A DNA stretch of 33,909 nt from UBA8517 sp964606975 (GTDB taxonomy: Bacteria > Patescibacteriota > Microgenomatia > UBA8517), in the NCBI GenBank assembly GCA_964606975.1, contig CAZSGY010000032.1, positions 1-33,909 of the forward strand. Direction: 5' to 3'. The notes beneath the pieces were generated by a model. It was not told where the DNA came from. It saw nothing but the letters and a program-made list of their open reading frames with translations, and did not search any database. A program made the translations under genes and the position numbers. Shown one piece after another: positions 25,418 to 32,483 of this stretch (position 1 is the stretch's first letter; each line of letters starts with the position of its first letter).

Positions 25418-25785
25418 ATGCCGAGTATTTGTCCAAACAGTGAGTTTATATCCAGGAAATCAATTCCGAATATTGACCCGGTTAGATCAAGAATAAATGT
25501 GGCAACAATTACTATCACCAAACCAACAATCCCCGTTGTTATCTTTTTCTTTGCGGATTCCAGTGCTTGCTTGTCTCCGCCTGACCCGATAATCCCCAAG
25601 GCACCGGTCATGAGAACGAAAAGAAACCAAATTATAGCGACCACTGTCATTACGCCGATTGCCATGGAAATAATTTTTGAAAATGTAGAAACTCCGGAGC
25701 CGCTCACATCGCTCAGGATTCCATCCCCAAGTCCTTTGAAACCGCCCTCGGGTGCAATTGAAATGTCTGCCAAAAAGTTGTTCAT
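25414..25785 (-). CDS. VirB2/TrbC-like pilin paralogue 4 (123 aa)
   Basis: Helices at about 37-60 and 80-105 flank the loop LGIIGSGGDKQALESAKKKI. The N-terminus (about 1-35, ISIAPEGGFKGLGDGILSDV) is Gly-rich. ATG comes one base after the stop of paralogue 5 (TAA-A-ATG), and the 3' end overlaps paralogue 3. Closest in its loop to paralogue 3 (SGGDKQA in both), which suggests a recent duplication relative to the rest. Confidence 0.8.
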   Translation of the reverse strand: MNNFLADISIAPEGGFKGLGDGILSDVSGSGVSTFSKIISMAIGVMTVVAIIWFLFVLMTGALGIIGSGGDKQALESAKKKITTGIVGLVIVIVATFILDLTGSIFGIDFLDINSLFGQILGI

Positions 25786-25786
25786 T

Positions 25787-26134
25787 TTATAAAGTTGGAA
25801 TTTTTGGATTTAAAATAAAGTCCCACTGCCCAAATATCAATTCTCCGAATATCGCAGCCAGGACAAATGCGCCGGCAGCAACCAGTAAACCCAAAGCCGT
25901 CTGCCAGATTTTTGCCCAGGCCCCTGCAACTTTCTTGGGGTCGTCTCCGGCAGAGAGAAAACCATACCCGGCAAGAATAAAATTAAAAAGTGCATAAATC
26001 CCCGCACCGACTATCAAAACCCAAATGACAGTTTGAATTAAATTTCCAATATTTTGTCCCGCATCACCGTCGGAGATTCCCGCGGGGGGTTTAATCGACC
26101 CGAATGGGTTTGAGTCAGTTAATAATTTATTCAT
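25787..26134 (-). CDS. VirB2/TrbC-like paralogue 5, divergent (115 aa)
   Basis: Two helices (about 32-55 and 75-100) are present, but the loop is altered: YGFLSAGDDPKKVAGAWAKI has GDD instead of GGD, and Trp replaces the usual residue in the following helix. The C-terminus (IFGQWDFILNPKIPTL) is also distinct. A perfect TATAAT lies 5 nt before the ATG, across the stop codon of paralogue 6, so this copy may be separately transcribed. Confidence 0.75.
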   Translation of the reverse strand: MNKLLTDSNPFGSIKPPAGISDGDAGQNIGNLIQTVIWVLIVGAGIYALFNFILAGYGFLSAGDDPKKVAGAWAKIWQTALGLLVAAGAFVLAAIFGELIFGQWDFILNPKIPTL

Positions 26135-26135
26135 T

Positions 26136-26441
26136 TTAGATTATATTTGGCAAACCTATTAGCTGGCCGATTAATTTTACTATCCAATAGGATGCAAATA
26201 CAATAACAAAGCCGATAACCGCGGAGGTAATTGTCTTTTTTGACTGTTCTGCTTTTTGAGGATTGTCTTGTCCCGCCGAACTTATCATCCCAATTCCTCC
26301 CATGATGAAAAAGAAAAGGAGAATCAAGCCCGCAAGGATAAATGCTATGTTTAAAAACAAAGTGACCACGGAGCCAACCTCCCCAACGTTTTTAAAAGCA
26401 TTTGTAGCCGAATTCCCGAAGAAAGTGTTGCCAATATCCAT
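26136..26441 (-). CDS. VirB2/TrbC-like paralogue 6 (101 aa)
   Basis: ATG at 26441 (MDIGNTFFGNSATNAF) is chosen over an in-frame TTG at 26480 because TAAAAT/TATAAT promoter-like hexamers lie between them. Helices are at about 23-46 and 70-94. The loop has an insertion: MISSAGQDNPQKAEQSKKTI instead of SGGDxxxxxxA. Intergenic space of 50 bp upstream supports an independent start. Confidence 0.75.
   Translation of the reverse strand: MDIGNTFFGNSATNAFKNVGEVGSVVTLFLNIAFILAGLILLFFFIMGGIGMISSAGQDNPQKAEQSKKTITSAVIGFVIVFASYWIVKLIGQLIGLPNII
26140..26145 (-). promoter_or_regulatory. Consensus -10 (TATAAT) before pilin paralogue 5
   Basis: TATAAT overlaps the last codons of paralogue 6 and ends 5 nt before the ATG at 26134. 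It could be a chance product of the codons for Asn-Ile-Ile, but spacing fits the other leaderless starts. Confidence 0.4.
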
Positions 26442-26451
26442 TTGTAGTGCA

Positions 26452-26462
26452 ATTTTATTATA
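26452..26462 (-). promoter_or_regulatory. Promoter-like TATAATAAAAT before pilin paralogue 6
   Basis: Overlapping TATAAT (26457-26462) and TAAAAT (26452-26457) lie 15 and 10 nt before the ATG at 26441, in a 50-bp gap with no gene. Confidence 0.5.
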
Positions 26463-26491
26463 GTCGGGGCGTTGAAGCAAGTTGATTACCC

Positions 26492-26827
26492 CTATTTTCC
26501 TCCGAAGATTTGGCTGAACATGGTTCCTTCAAGGCCCAAAAGCTGGGCGATCAGCTGAACGATTGTAAAAGCCAAAAAGACGATTACAAATCCGATTATG
26601 GCATTAGTAACTTTGGCCTGTGCAGTCTGCATGGCTTTCGGGTCACCGCGGGATGTCATCATCTGTAAACCTCCCAAAACTAAGTAAATTAAAAGGGCTA
26701 TACCGGCAGCGGCAAATATATAAGGAAGAACCAAATTGATAATATCCCCAACTTTTGAGGTGCTTCCGAACTTTGCATCGGGAAATGCCCCTTTTTGTAT
26801 TTGATCAAAATCTAATTGAGTCAGCAT
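26492..26827 (-). CDS. VirB2/TrbC-like paralogue 7 (111 aa)
   Basis: ATG at 26827 (MLTQLDFDQIQKG) is one base after the upstream stop; an in-frame ATG at 26851 would overlap the previous gene by 23 bp. Helices at about 33-55 and 75-100 surround LQMMTSRGDPKAMQTAQAKV, where Arg replaces the first Gly of SGGD. The ending QLIAQLLGLEG resembles paralogue 6 (KLIGQLIGLPN). Confidence 0.78.
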   Translation of the reverse strand: MLTQLDFDQIQKGAFPDAKFGSTSKVGDIINLVLPYIFAAAGIALLIYLVLGGLQMMTSRGDPKAMQTAQAKVTNAIIGFVIVFLAFTIVQLIAQLLGLEGTMFSQIFGGK

Positions 26828-26828
26828 A

Positions 26829-27524
26829 TTAATTTCCGAACCCAAAAGCATCTAATCCAAGTATATCAACTCCTATAAACCTAAGTATAAAGACCGCAAA
26901 TATCAAAAGAATAAGTCCTGCTATGGCCGAAGTCAAAAGTTCCTGCCCGGCCTTTATTCTTTCAGGGTTTCCTGTTGCAGTCATAATCATAAAACCGGCA
27001 TAAAGCATGAGTAAAAATGCAATTCCGCTACCCACCCCAACAGCCCAGCTTAGAATGGAAGAAAGAAATTCATTCGTTGACCCTAATACCGGTATGCAGC
27101 CAATGGCCGTTTTGATCCCGTTTGTCCCACAGGTAATTCCATCCAATTTGGGGTCTGATGGGCTGGTCGGTATGGGCAAAGCAAACGGATCAGTACCGTT
27201 TTTAAAACAAGTTCTGGTTGGAGAATAAAGGTATGACCCCGCACAACATGAAGATATATTGGAGGGAAGAACCCCCTCTTCAATGCAGTTTGATCCCGGT
27301 TTTGACTCAATACAGTCGCAACTAAGATTAAAACTACTCATCGACGTTCCCGTGACCTTGCAAGTAGCAACGGAGTCAGATGAACAGGAGTTTGAGCTTA
27401 CAAAATAATTACGATTAGATCCCGCTGTGCAGGTACAGGAACCGGACGCCTTGGCTGTTTTTGTGCTAACGAAAAATAACGAAGCACTTACAATAAGCAA
27501 GGCCAATAATATTTTTATCTTCAC
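26829..27524 (-). CDS. Secreted Cys-rich domain fused to a VirB2/TrbC-like two-helix module
   Basis: The 231-residue product starts with GTG (MKIKILLALLIVSASLFFV) and has a clear signal peptide ending near AKA-SGS. Residues about 28-135 hold twelve cysteines (for example CTCTAG, CDCIES, SSCCAGS), an even number suited to disulfides outside the membrane. The last about 80 residues match the neighbouring paralogues: two helices around FMIMTATGNPERIKAGQELL. It is probably the founder or specialised member, perhaps a tip or adhesive pilin; this is inference. It leads the array and has TAAAAT 6 nt before the start. Confidence 0.78.
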   Translation of the reverse strand: MKIKILLALLIVSASLFFVSTKTAKASGSCTCTAGSNRNYFVSSNSCSSDSVATCKVTGTSMSSFNLSCDCIESKPGSNCIEEGVLPSNISSCCAGSYLYSPTRTCFKNGTDPFALPIPTSPSDPKLDGITCGTNGIKTAIGCIPVLGSTNEFLSSILSWAVGVGSGIAFLLMLYAGFMIMTATGNPERIKAGQELLTSAIAGLILLIFAVFILRFIGVDILGLDAFGFGN

Positions 27525-27530
27525 ACGTTT

Positions 27531-27536
27531 ATTTTA
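27531..27536 (-). promoter_or_regulatory. Putative -10 (TAAAAT) of the pilin array
   Basis: TAAAAT is 6 nt before the GTG at 27524, with no Shine-Dalgarno. It faces the divergent promoter at 27572 across about 35 bp. Confidence 0.5.
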
Positions 27537-27571
27537 AGTCAATTAGGGTAAAAGTGAAAGAAGTGAACTGG

Positions 27572-27577
27572 TATAAT
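27572..27577 (+). promoter_or_regulatory. Consensus -10 (TATAAT) of the SpoIID-like gene
   Basis: TATAAT is 8 nt before the ATG at 27586. Another ATG (27582) in a different frame lies in the gap and leads nowhere. Confidence 0.6.
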
Positions 27578-27585
27578 AATCATGT

Positions 27586-29286
27586 ATGCCAAAATTGAAT
27601 TTCGGATTTCAAATTACCAACCGCAAAAGAATCATTGGTGCACTTTTCACCTTTATTTTTGTATTTTCTTTTATCTATTACCTTTTGCCATCCGCCCTTG
27701 TTAAGGCTCAGGATTGCGGTACCAACCTTGATTGTCAGATATCCCAGATCCAAAGGGAAATAGATGCTCTTTCTCCGGCTCAGGAAAAAAACAAACAAGA
27801 TTTAGCAGCACTTAATAAACAAATTACGGATCTAAATGCCAAAATTTCAAAATTAACCCTACAGCTTAAAACCCTGGAGACACAAATCTCGGGCAGGGAA
27901 AAAGACCTTGCTTACACAAAAGCTATTTTTGATGAAAAAGCCAAAAGCCAATACACTTTCCTTAGGCTTTACGATCCTATTACCCCCTTCCTCTTTTCGG
28001 ATAATGCCTCACAGGCTTTTCAGGAGATTGCTTTAAGACAAAAAGCTACGGATGCAAATAGGGAAACATTGGAGAAATACGCAGGGGATTTGGCAGCACT
28101 AAAGAGTGACAAGGAAACATTGGAGAAAAGTAAGACCAGTCTTTCGTCTTTCCAATCCCAAGTTGCCGAAAAGCAAAAGTTTTTGGCCGGAGAAGTTGCG
28201 AAGGTTGACAGCTATTTGACATCGCTTTCAGCTAAACAGCAGGAACTTTTGGCCGCAAAAAGCGGAAGTTTTATAGCCAGTGTTGGAGATAGTGAATTGG
28301 CCGATGACTACAAAGCATCCATCAAGGGTTTTAGAGAATCTGCTCCGTCTGGATCGTTTGCTGTTTTTTCTTTTGGGGCATATACCCATAGAAAAGGAAT
28401 GAGCCAATATGGCGCGAGGGGTAGGGCACAAAGTGGTCAAAATTATAAACAAATATTAAGCGCCTATTACGGTAAAGAGCCGGTAAGCAAAGACACCGGG
28501 GGAACCATTAATGTGGCAGGGGTCGGAAATATTAATTTTGAAGATTATTATTTAATGGGTATCGCGGAAATGCCTTCAAGTTGGCACCCCGAAGCATTAA
28601 AAGCTCAAGCTATCGCTGCCAGAACCTATGCATATAGATACAAAATTGAAGGCAAGCAAATTTGCACAACTGAGGCCTGTCAGGTTTTTAGAAAATCGAA
28701 GGCTGACAATCCTCCTGCAGAGTGGAAGAATGCAGTCCAGGCGACTCGCGGCCAGGTTTTAGAAGATGTGGTAACTTATTATTCTTCAACTTCGGGAGGT
28801 TTTTCGACAACTTCAGGCTGGGATACCACAGACGGTTCGGGCGGAGCCAACTTTTTTGATAAAAGCTACGAAAAAATTGGAGGCTCTCCGTGGGCGTATA
28901 AAGCCTGGTATAGACAAGGTTACACAGCTAGCGGGGCGACCTGCGGACAAGATGACCCCTGGCTGAACAATGAAGAATTTACAGATATAGTTAATGCAGC
29001 TATTGTTCTTAAAAACGGTTCAGATGAAAGAATTTATCCTCTCACCACGTCTTGCTGGACAAACGGCAATCCCTATAGTTACGCTGAACTAAGATCAAAA
29101 GGCGGAGTCAGCGCCGTGACCAGTGTTTCAGTCATTCAAGGCAACGGCACGACAAATGAAGTTATAATTAACGGTTCAATTCATTTAACAGGTGCAGAAT
29201 TTAAGCAGGCATTTAACTTAAGAGCTCCCGGTTATATTATGATTCCTCAAAAGGCCTTTGCGTTTTTTAATATCGAGAAGAAATAG
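27586..29286 (+). CDS. Coiled-coil peptidoglycan hydrolase with SpoIID/LytB domain
   Basis: The 566-residue product has a signal peptide or anchor (about 15-41, IIGALFTFIFVFSFIYYLL), a long coiled coil (about 48-250; QISQIQREIDALSPAQEKN, LTLQLKTLETQISGREKDL) resembling the EnvC/CwlO N-terminal regulator region, then a SpoIID/LytB domain (about 265-500): FGAYTHRKGMSQYGARGRAQ, YLMGIAEMPSSWHPEALKAQ, AIAARTYAYR and a YYSSTSGG motif. SpoIID proteins are lytic transglycosylases acting on denuded glycan. The domain pairing suggests a regulated wall hydrolase, perhaps in division. It is divergent from the pilin array and heads a four-gene plus-strand run. Confidence 0.88.
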   Translation: MPKLNFGFQITNRKRIIGALFTFIFVFSFIYYLLPSALVKAQDCGTNLDCQISQIQREIDALSPAQEKNKQDLAALNKQITDLNAKISKLTLQLKTLETQISGREKDLAYTKAIFDEKAKSQYTFLRLYDPITPFLFSDNASQAFQEIALRQKATDANRETLEKYAGDLAALKSDKETLEKSKTSLSSFQSQVAEKQKFLAGEVAKVDSYLTSLSAKQQELLAAKSGSFIASVGDSELADDYKASIKGFRESAPSGSFAVFSFGAYTHRKGMSQYGARGRAQSGQNYKQILSAYYGKEPVSKDTGGTINVAGVGNINFEDYYLMGIAEMPSSWHPEALKAQAIAARTYAYRYKIEGKQICTTEACQVFRKSKADNPPAEWKNAVQATRGQVLEDVVTYYSSTSGGFSTTSGWDTTDGSGGANFFDKSYEKIGGSPWAYKAWYRQGYTASGATCGQDDPWLNNEEFTDIVNAAIVLKNGSDERIYPLTTSCWTNGNPYSYAELRSKGGVSAVTSVSVIQGNGTTNEVIINGSIHLTGAEFKQAFNLRAPGYIMIPQKAFAFFNIEKK

Positions 29287-29292
29287 TATAAT
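29287..29292 (+). promoter_or_regulatory. Consensus -10 (TATAAT) immediately after the SpoIID gene stop
   Basis: The TAG stop at 29284-29286 is followed directly by TATAAT, then nine bases, then the ATG at 29302. Placement at the exact gene border favours a real promoter over codon chance. Confidence 0.6.
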
Positions 29293-29301
29293 CGGTTTAG
29301 A

Positions 29302-29931
29302 ATGCCTGATATCTTTGTATCACCGGAAAACAAAACTTCGGTAGAAGAAAACAAGCAAGAGAAGAAATCCAAAGTTTCGGAAGAGCTGCACGCAGCAGAC
29401 AAAAACTCTTTATCTGCTTTTAATTTTAACCCCAAGAATATTAGTTTTGAGAATAGGGAAAAAGAGGAAAAAATTATCTTAATGCTCAGACAGCACCCGA
29501 TTGTGAACCTTAAATGGTTTTTTATCGGTTTGATTTTGTTTGTTGCGCCCATATTTATAAAAATGACCGGTGTTCTGTCGCTTCTTCCTGCCGGTTATCA
29601 GCTGGTGATAATAATGACTTGGTATCTGGTTTCTTTTGCGTACGTGATTGAAGGATTTTTCGGTTGGTATTTTAATGTTTTCTTTATAACTACAAGAAGA
29701 GTAATCGATGTAGATTTCTACAATTTGATTGACAGGAGAGTATCCGATGCCGAAATCGATAAAATTCAGGATGTCAGTTACACAACCAGCGGCCCAATAG
29801 GTACGGCACTAAATTTTGGTGATATTTCAATTCAAACCTCGGGGGAAGCCCGAGAACTGTCTTTTGCAAGAGTTCCGCGACCAGAAAAAGTTACAGAGAT
29901 ATTGGACGGTCTTAGAGCAAAATACAACTAA
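29302..29931 (+). CDS. Bacterial PH-domain membrane protein
   Basis: The 209-residue product has an acidic disordered N-terminus (about 1-55), two transmembrane helices (about 70-87 and 98-120) and a cytoplasmic bacterial PH-like (bPH_2/YdbS-type) domain at about 125-205: FFITTRRVIDVDFYNLIDRR, the family's IDKIQDVSYTTSGPIGTALN, and GDISIQTSGEARELSFARVP. Such proteins are membrane-associated and mostly uncharacterised. It begins a promoter-proximal unit with the next two genes (gaps of 3 and 0 bp). Confidence 0.82.
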   Translation: MPDIFVSPENKTSVEENKQEKKSKVSEELHAADKNSLSAFNFNPKNISFENREKEEKIILMLRQHPIVNLKWFFIGLILFVAPIFIKMTGVLSLLPAGYQLVIIMTWYLVSFAYVIEGFFGWYFNVFFITTRRVIDVDFYNLIDRRVSDAEIDKIQDVSYTTSGPIGTALNFGDISIQTSGEARELSFARVPRPEKVTEILDGLRAKYN

Positions 29932-29934
29932 TTT

Positions 29935-30159
29935 ATGGAAAACTTAGAATTTTTAAATTTTGACATTTGGGTAATAGTAAAAATCTTTACCCTGATTATT
30001 TTGGGAATGTATATTTTCTTTGCGTTTGTTATTAGAAGACAGGTTAAGGTTATGACGGATACGCTGCAGCTGGGTTTTGAATCTCTTGCAAGGTTTCTAT
30101 CTTTTGTCCACTTAGTGTTTGCGATATTGGTGTTTGTTACCGCTTTAATAGTTCTCTAA
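29935..30159 (+). CDS. Small two-helix membrane protein
   Basis: The 74-residue product has two transmembrane segments (about 9-31 and 52-73; VKIFTLIILGMYIFFAFVI and FVHLVFAILVFVTALIV) with a short polar loop (RRQVKVMTDTLQLGFESLAR). It resembles the small DUF5657-type proteins of Patescibacteria, but I cannot confirm that by search. It is 3 bp after the PH-domain gene and abuts the following gene, so it is likely a component of the same membrane assembly. Confidence 0.65.
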   Translation: MENLEFLNFDIWVIVKIFTLIILGMYIFFAFVIRRQVKVMTDTLQLGFESLARFLSFVHLVFAILVFVTALIVL

Positions 30160-32031
30160 ATGTTAAGAATTACAAGTGCAAAAGTGACAGCTTCTCCCGG
30201 AGCATCCGGCTGGGTGCAGGTTCACGCATTTTCTCCGGCAAAATCAGAAGAAGCAAAATCAAAAGGCCAGCTTTTTGTTGTTGTGGCTTCCAAAAATGGC
30301 AAAGAAGGTATTGAAGCAATTTCCTTTGAACGAGAAATAGTGAGCCGCTTCCGCGAAGGGTACTACAGCTCGCCTCAAGAAAAGACATTTGACATTTTAG
30401 ATGGTGTTACCCGAAAAGTTGTTAGCGAATTTGGATCGGAGGGGTCTGAAATTGAAATTGTTTGTTTGGCCTATACGGACGGGGTTGTTTACACATCGGC
30501 CTATGGCGGGGGCAGAGTTTTGATTAATAGAGAAGGGGCGCTGGCGTCAATTTTGGAAAGCGGGCAAGATGTGGTCACGGCATCGGGATTTCCCAAAGCC
30601 GAGGATGTAATAGTTTTGGGTACAAAAGCTTTTTTTGAAAAAGTGAGCACAAGCGATTTAAAGGAAAGATTAGTTGAAAGAAATCCGGAAACAGCCGTCG
30701 AAAGTTTGGCACCACTTGTTTACGGAGGAAATGAGATAGGAACGGCAGGGGCAATAATAATGAAATTCGAGGCAGATATAGATTTCCGGCCGATTATTAA
30801 GCCGGAACCGGTGCAAAAACCAGTGGTTAAAAGTGAAATTCGTCCTTCAATATCGATCGGAAAATTTTTGGGGGATTTGACCAAAAAACTGCCCAGGAGA
30901 AATATCTACATAAAACCGGGAATGCAGGACGAGGCAATATCACAAAACCGCAAACTTACCCTTTCTGTGGGGGTGATACTTCTTGTCATATTAACAATAA
31001 GCATTGGTTTTGGTATCAGACAAAAACGGGTAAACGACCAAAAGAAGGAGTACCAGGGGATTCTGGCTCAGGCAACAAGCGAGGTTGATAAAGCAATTAG
31101 TCTGGCCAGTTCAGATCCTGAGGCGTCAAGACAATTGTTTTTGGACAGCGAACAAAAACTTGCTCAGATACAGGGGCTGAAGGTGAGAGATGAAAAAATT
31201 GATGAACTGCAGAAAAAAATTGAGGACAGCCGCGCTGCAGTTTTGGGAGAATATACCGTAGAACCGGCACTCTTTTTGGATCTCGGACTTTTGTCATCCG
31301 GATTCACGGGGGACACCGTATCTTCTTCGGGGGGTAACATTTATATTCTTGATAAAGCAGGAGCCAGGGTGGTAAGTATTACTACCTCGACAAAGAAAAG
31401 TGAGGTGGTTTCCGGCCCGACCGTTATTGAGAACCCCCAAGACCTGGCTTCCTATGAAGACAGAGTTTTTGTTTTGCTTTCGGACGGAATATATAGTCTT
31501 GATAAAGGCAAAACCAAAGTTGTTGAAAAAACCTGGAGTGGGGATGCTTTCATCTATTCATTTGCCGGAAATTTGTACATTATGGACAAAAGCGGGGGGG
31601 CAATCTATCGTTACTCAGGGCTTTCCGCCAACACTTTTGGGACGCAACAGAGTTGGTTGTCCTCTTCTACCAAAGCTGATTTTACAAACGCTTTAGGGTG
31701 GGGGATGAACGGAGCAGTCTATGTGCTTTATCCGAATTCCAGAATTTTGAAATACAGCTTAGGTTCCCCTCAGAGTTTTTCTGTTTCGGGAGTTAGTCCG
31801 GAAATTGGCAATGTGGACGCATTGAATGCCGACCCGGATAACCAGTATGTTTATCTTTTGGACCGTGCCGGCAAACGGGTGGTGGTGGTTGATAAAAACG
31901 GTAAATATAAAGCCCAATACATACATGAACGGATATCGGAAGCGGTTAAAATTGTAGTTTCTGAAGAGGATTCAAAAATAATCCTTCTTACAGGAGAAAA
32001 ACTCCTTTCAATAGATTTAAGACACCTCTAA
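30160..32031 (+). CDS. Membrane protein: PP2C-like N-terminus, coiled coil, beta-propeller
   Basis: The 623-residue product begins directly after the previous stop. Residues about 1-205 follow the strand order of a PP2C/SpoIIE-type phosphatase (GQLFVVVASKNGKEGIEAIS, EIVCLAYTDGVVYTSAYGGG, DVIVLGTKAFFEKVSTSDL), but the acidic metal-binding DG pairs are not in place, so it is probably inactive. Residues about 266-286 form one transmembrane helix, 287-350 a coiled coil, and about 360-623 propeller-like beta repeats (NIYILDKAGARVVSI, YVYLLDRAGKRVVVVDKNGK). Inside-to-outside signalling is a guess from topology. It converges with ssrA. Confidence 0.68.
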   Translation: MLRITSAKVTASPGASGWVQVHAFSPAKSEEAKSKGQLFVVVASKNGKEGIEAISFEREIVSRFREGYYSSPQEKTFDILDGVTRKVVSEFGSEGSEIEIVCLAYTDGVVYTSAYGGGRVLINREGALASILESGQDVVTASGFPKAEDVIVLGTKAFFEKVSTSDLKERLVERNPETAVESLAPLVYGGNEIGTAGAIIMKFEADIDFRPIIKPEPVQKPVVKSEIRPSISIGKFLGDLTKKLPRRNIYIKPGMQDEAISQNRKLTLSVGVILLVILTISIGFGIRQKRVNDQKKEYQGILAQATSEVDKAISLASSDPEASRQLFLDSEQKLAQIQGLKVRDEKIDELQKKIEDSRAAVLGEYTVEPALFLDLGLLSSGFTGDTVSSSGGNIYILDKAGARVVSITTSTKKSEVVSGPTVIENPQDLASYEDRVFVLLSDGIYSLDKGKTKVVEKTWSGDAFIYSFAGNLYIMDKSGGAIYRYSGLSANTFGTQQSWLSSSTKADFTNALGWGMNGAVYVLYPNSRILKYSLGSPQSFSVSGVSPEIGNVDALNADPDNQYVYLLDRAGKRVVVVDKNGKYKAQYIHERISEAVKIVVSEEDSKIILLTGEKLLSIDLRHL

Positions 32032-32034
32032 AAT

Positions 32035-32053
32035 GTGGAGACGGCGGGAATCG
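32035..32053 (-). repeat. Displaced copy of the tmRNA 3' end (19 bp)
   Basis: GTGGAGACGGCGGGAATCG here is identical to 32112-32130, which is the T-loop-to-3'-end part of ssrA plus one base. It lies downstream of ssrA in its transcription direction, 58 bp beyond the gene's own copy, and is not part of a full tRNA-like structure. Confidence 0.9.
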
Positions 32054-32055
32054 CC

Positions 32056-32082
32056 ATGCAAAGACAGTTCCTTAATTCGCAT
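32056..32082 (-). repeat. 27-bp imperfect palindrome downstream of ssrA (copy A)
   Basis: Arms ATGC...GCAT extend to a seven-pair stem (one G-T) around a 13-base loop that includes AAGGAA. It is 21/27 identical to 33781-33807, with the same length and the same position just ahead of the displaced RNA 3'-end copy. Confidence 0.8.
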
Positions 32083-32112
32083 CAATTACCGACGCGAAAC
32101 GAATGAAATGAG

Positions 32113-32474
32113 TGGAGACGGCGGGAATCGAACCCGCGTCCGAAAATACTACCTACAGTACCTCTACAAGCTTAGTAAATTTTTGTAATTTTCGTCCGGC
32201 TTAAGCAAATTTACAGCTACCGGACGTAAGACTAATTTAGTTTCATCTAATAGCTATCAGTCATTAGCTATTGGTTATATCCCGGATTGGTTTACACCCT
32301 TTTGATTCAACCGAGAATCGAATCTAAGGACGCAACTTAAGCGTACGCGACTGCGTAGTTAGGTTGGGCTTGGAATAAATTCCTAGCTTTATTTTTTTGA
32401 CCCCTTTTAACAAGTGTGAATCAAACTTGGCTTGCTGTATTGTAAAGAGCTTTCCGTCGAGACCGATCGTCCCC
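32113..32474 (-). ncRNA. ssrA: Transfer-messenger RNA (tmRNA)
   Basis: tmRNA rescues stalled ribosomes and tags the unfinished protein. The ends pair as a tRNA-like acceptor: 5' GGGGACG (from 32474) with 3' CGTCTCC plus discriminator A (32113), seven pairs including one G-T. The T-arm is GCGGG-TTCGATT-CCCGC. The mRNA-like part begins after an A-rich single-stranded stretch and ends in TAA. CCA is not encoded; the next bases are CTC. About 362 nt, normal size. The 5' end is 9 nt from the smpB stop, so the two are probably one transcript that is processed. The 3' end is partly duplicated 58 bp downstream. Confidence 0.93.
32337..32387 (-). other. tmRNA tag reading frame
   Basis: From the likely resume codon GCT (32387-32385), after an A-rich tract, the frame encodes ARNLFQAQPNYAVAYA and stops at TAA (32339-32337). 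The NYA core is as in most tags, but the end is AVAYA rather than the common ALAA. The resume codon is inferred by position; the stop and C-terminal residues are certain if the frame is right. Confidence 0.7.
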
Positions 32475-32483
32475 TGGTTTGGG

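Noticed and set aside
26829..26851. Start of pilin paralogue 7 at ATG 26851
   Set aside because: It would overlap the preceding gene by 23 bp; ATG 26827, one base after the stop, matches the stop-start coupling seen at its neighbours.
24413..27524. Tandem array read as a DNA repeat or CRISPR-like locus
   Set aside because: The units are similar only at protein level and vary in length; no repeated DNA spacers are seen.
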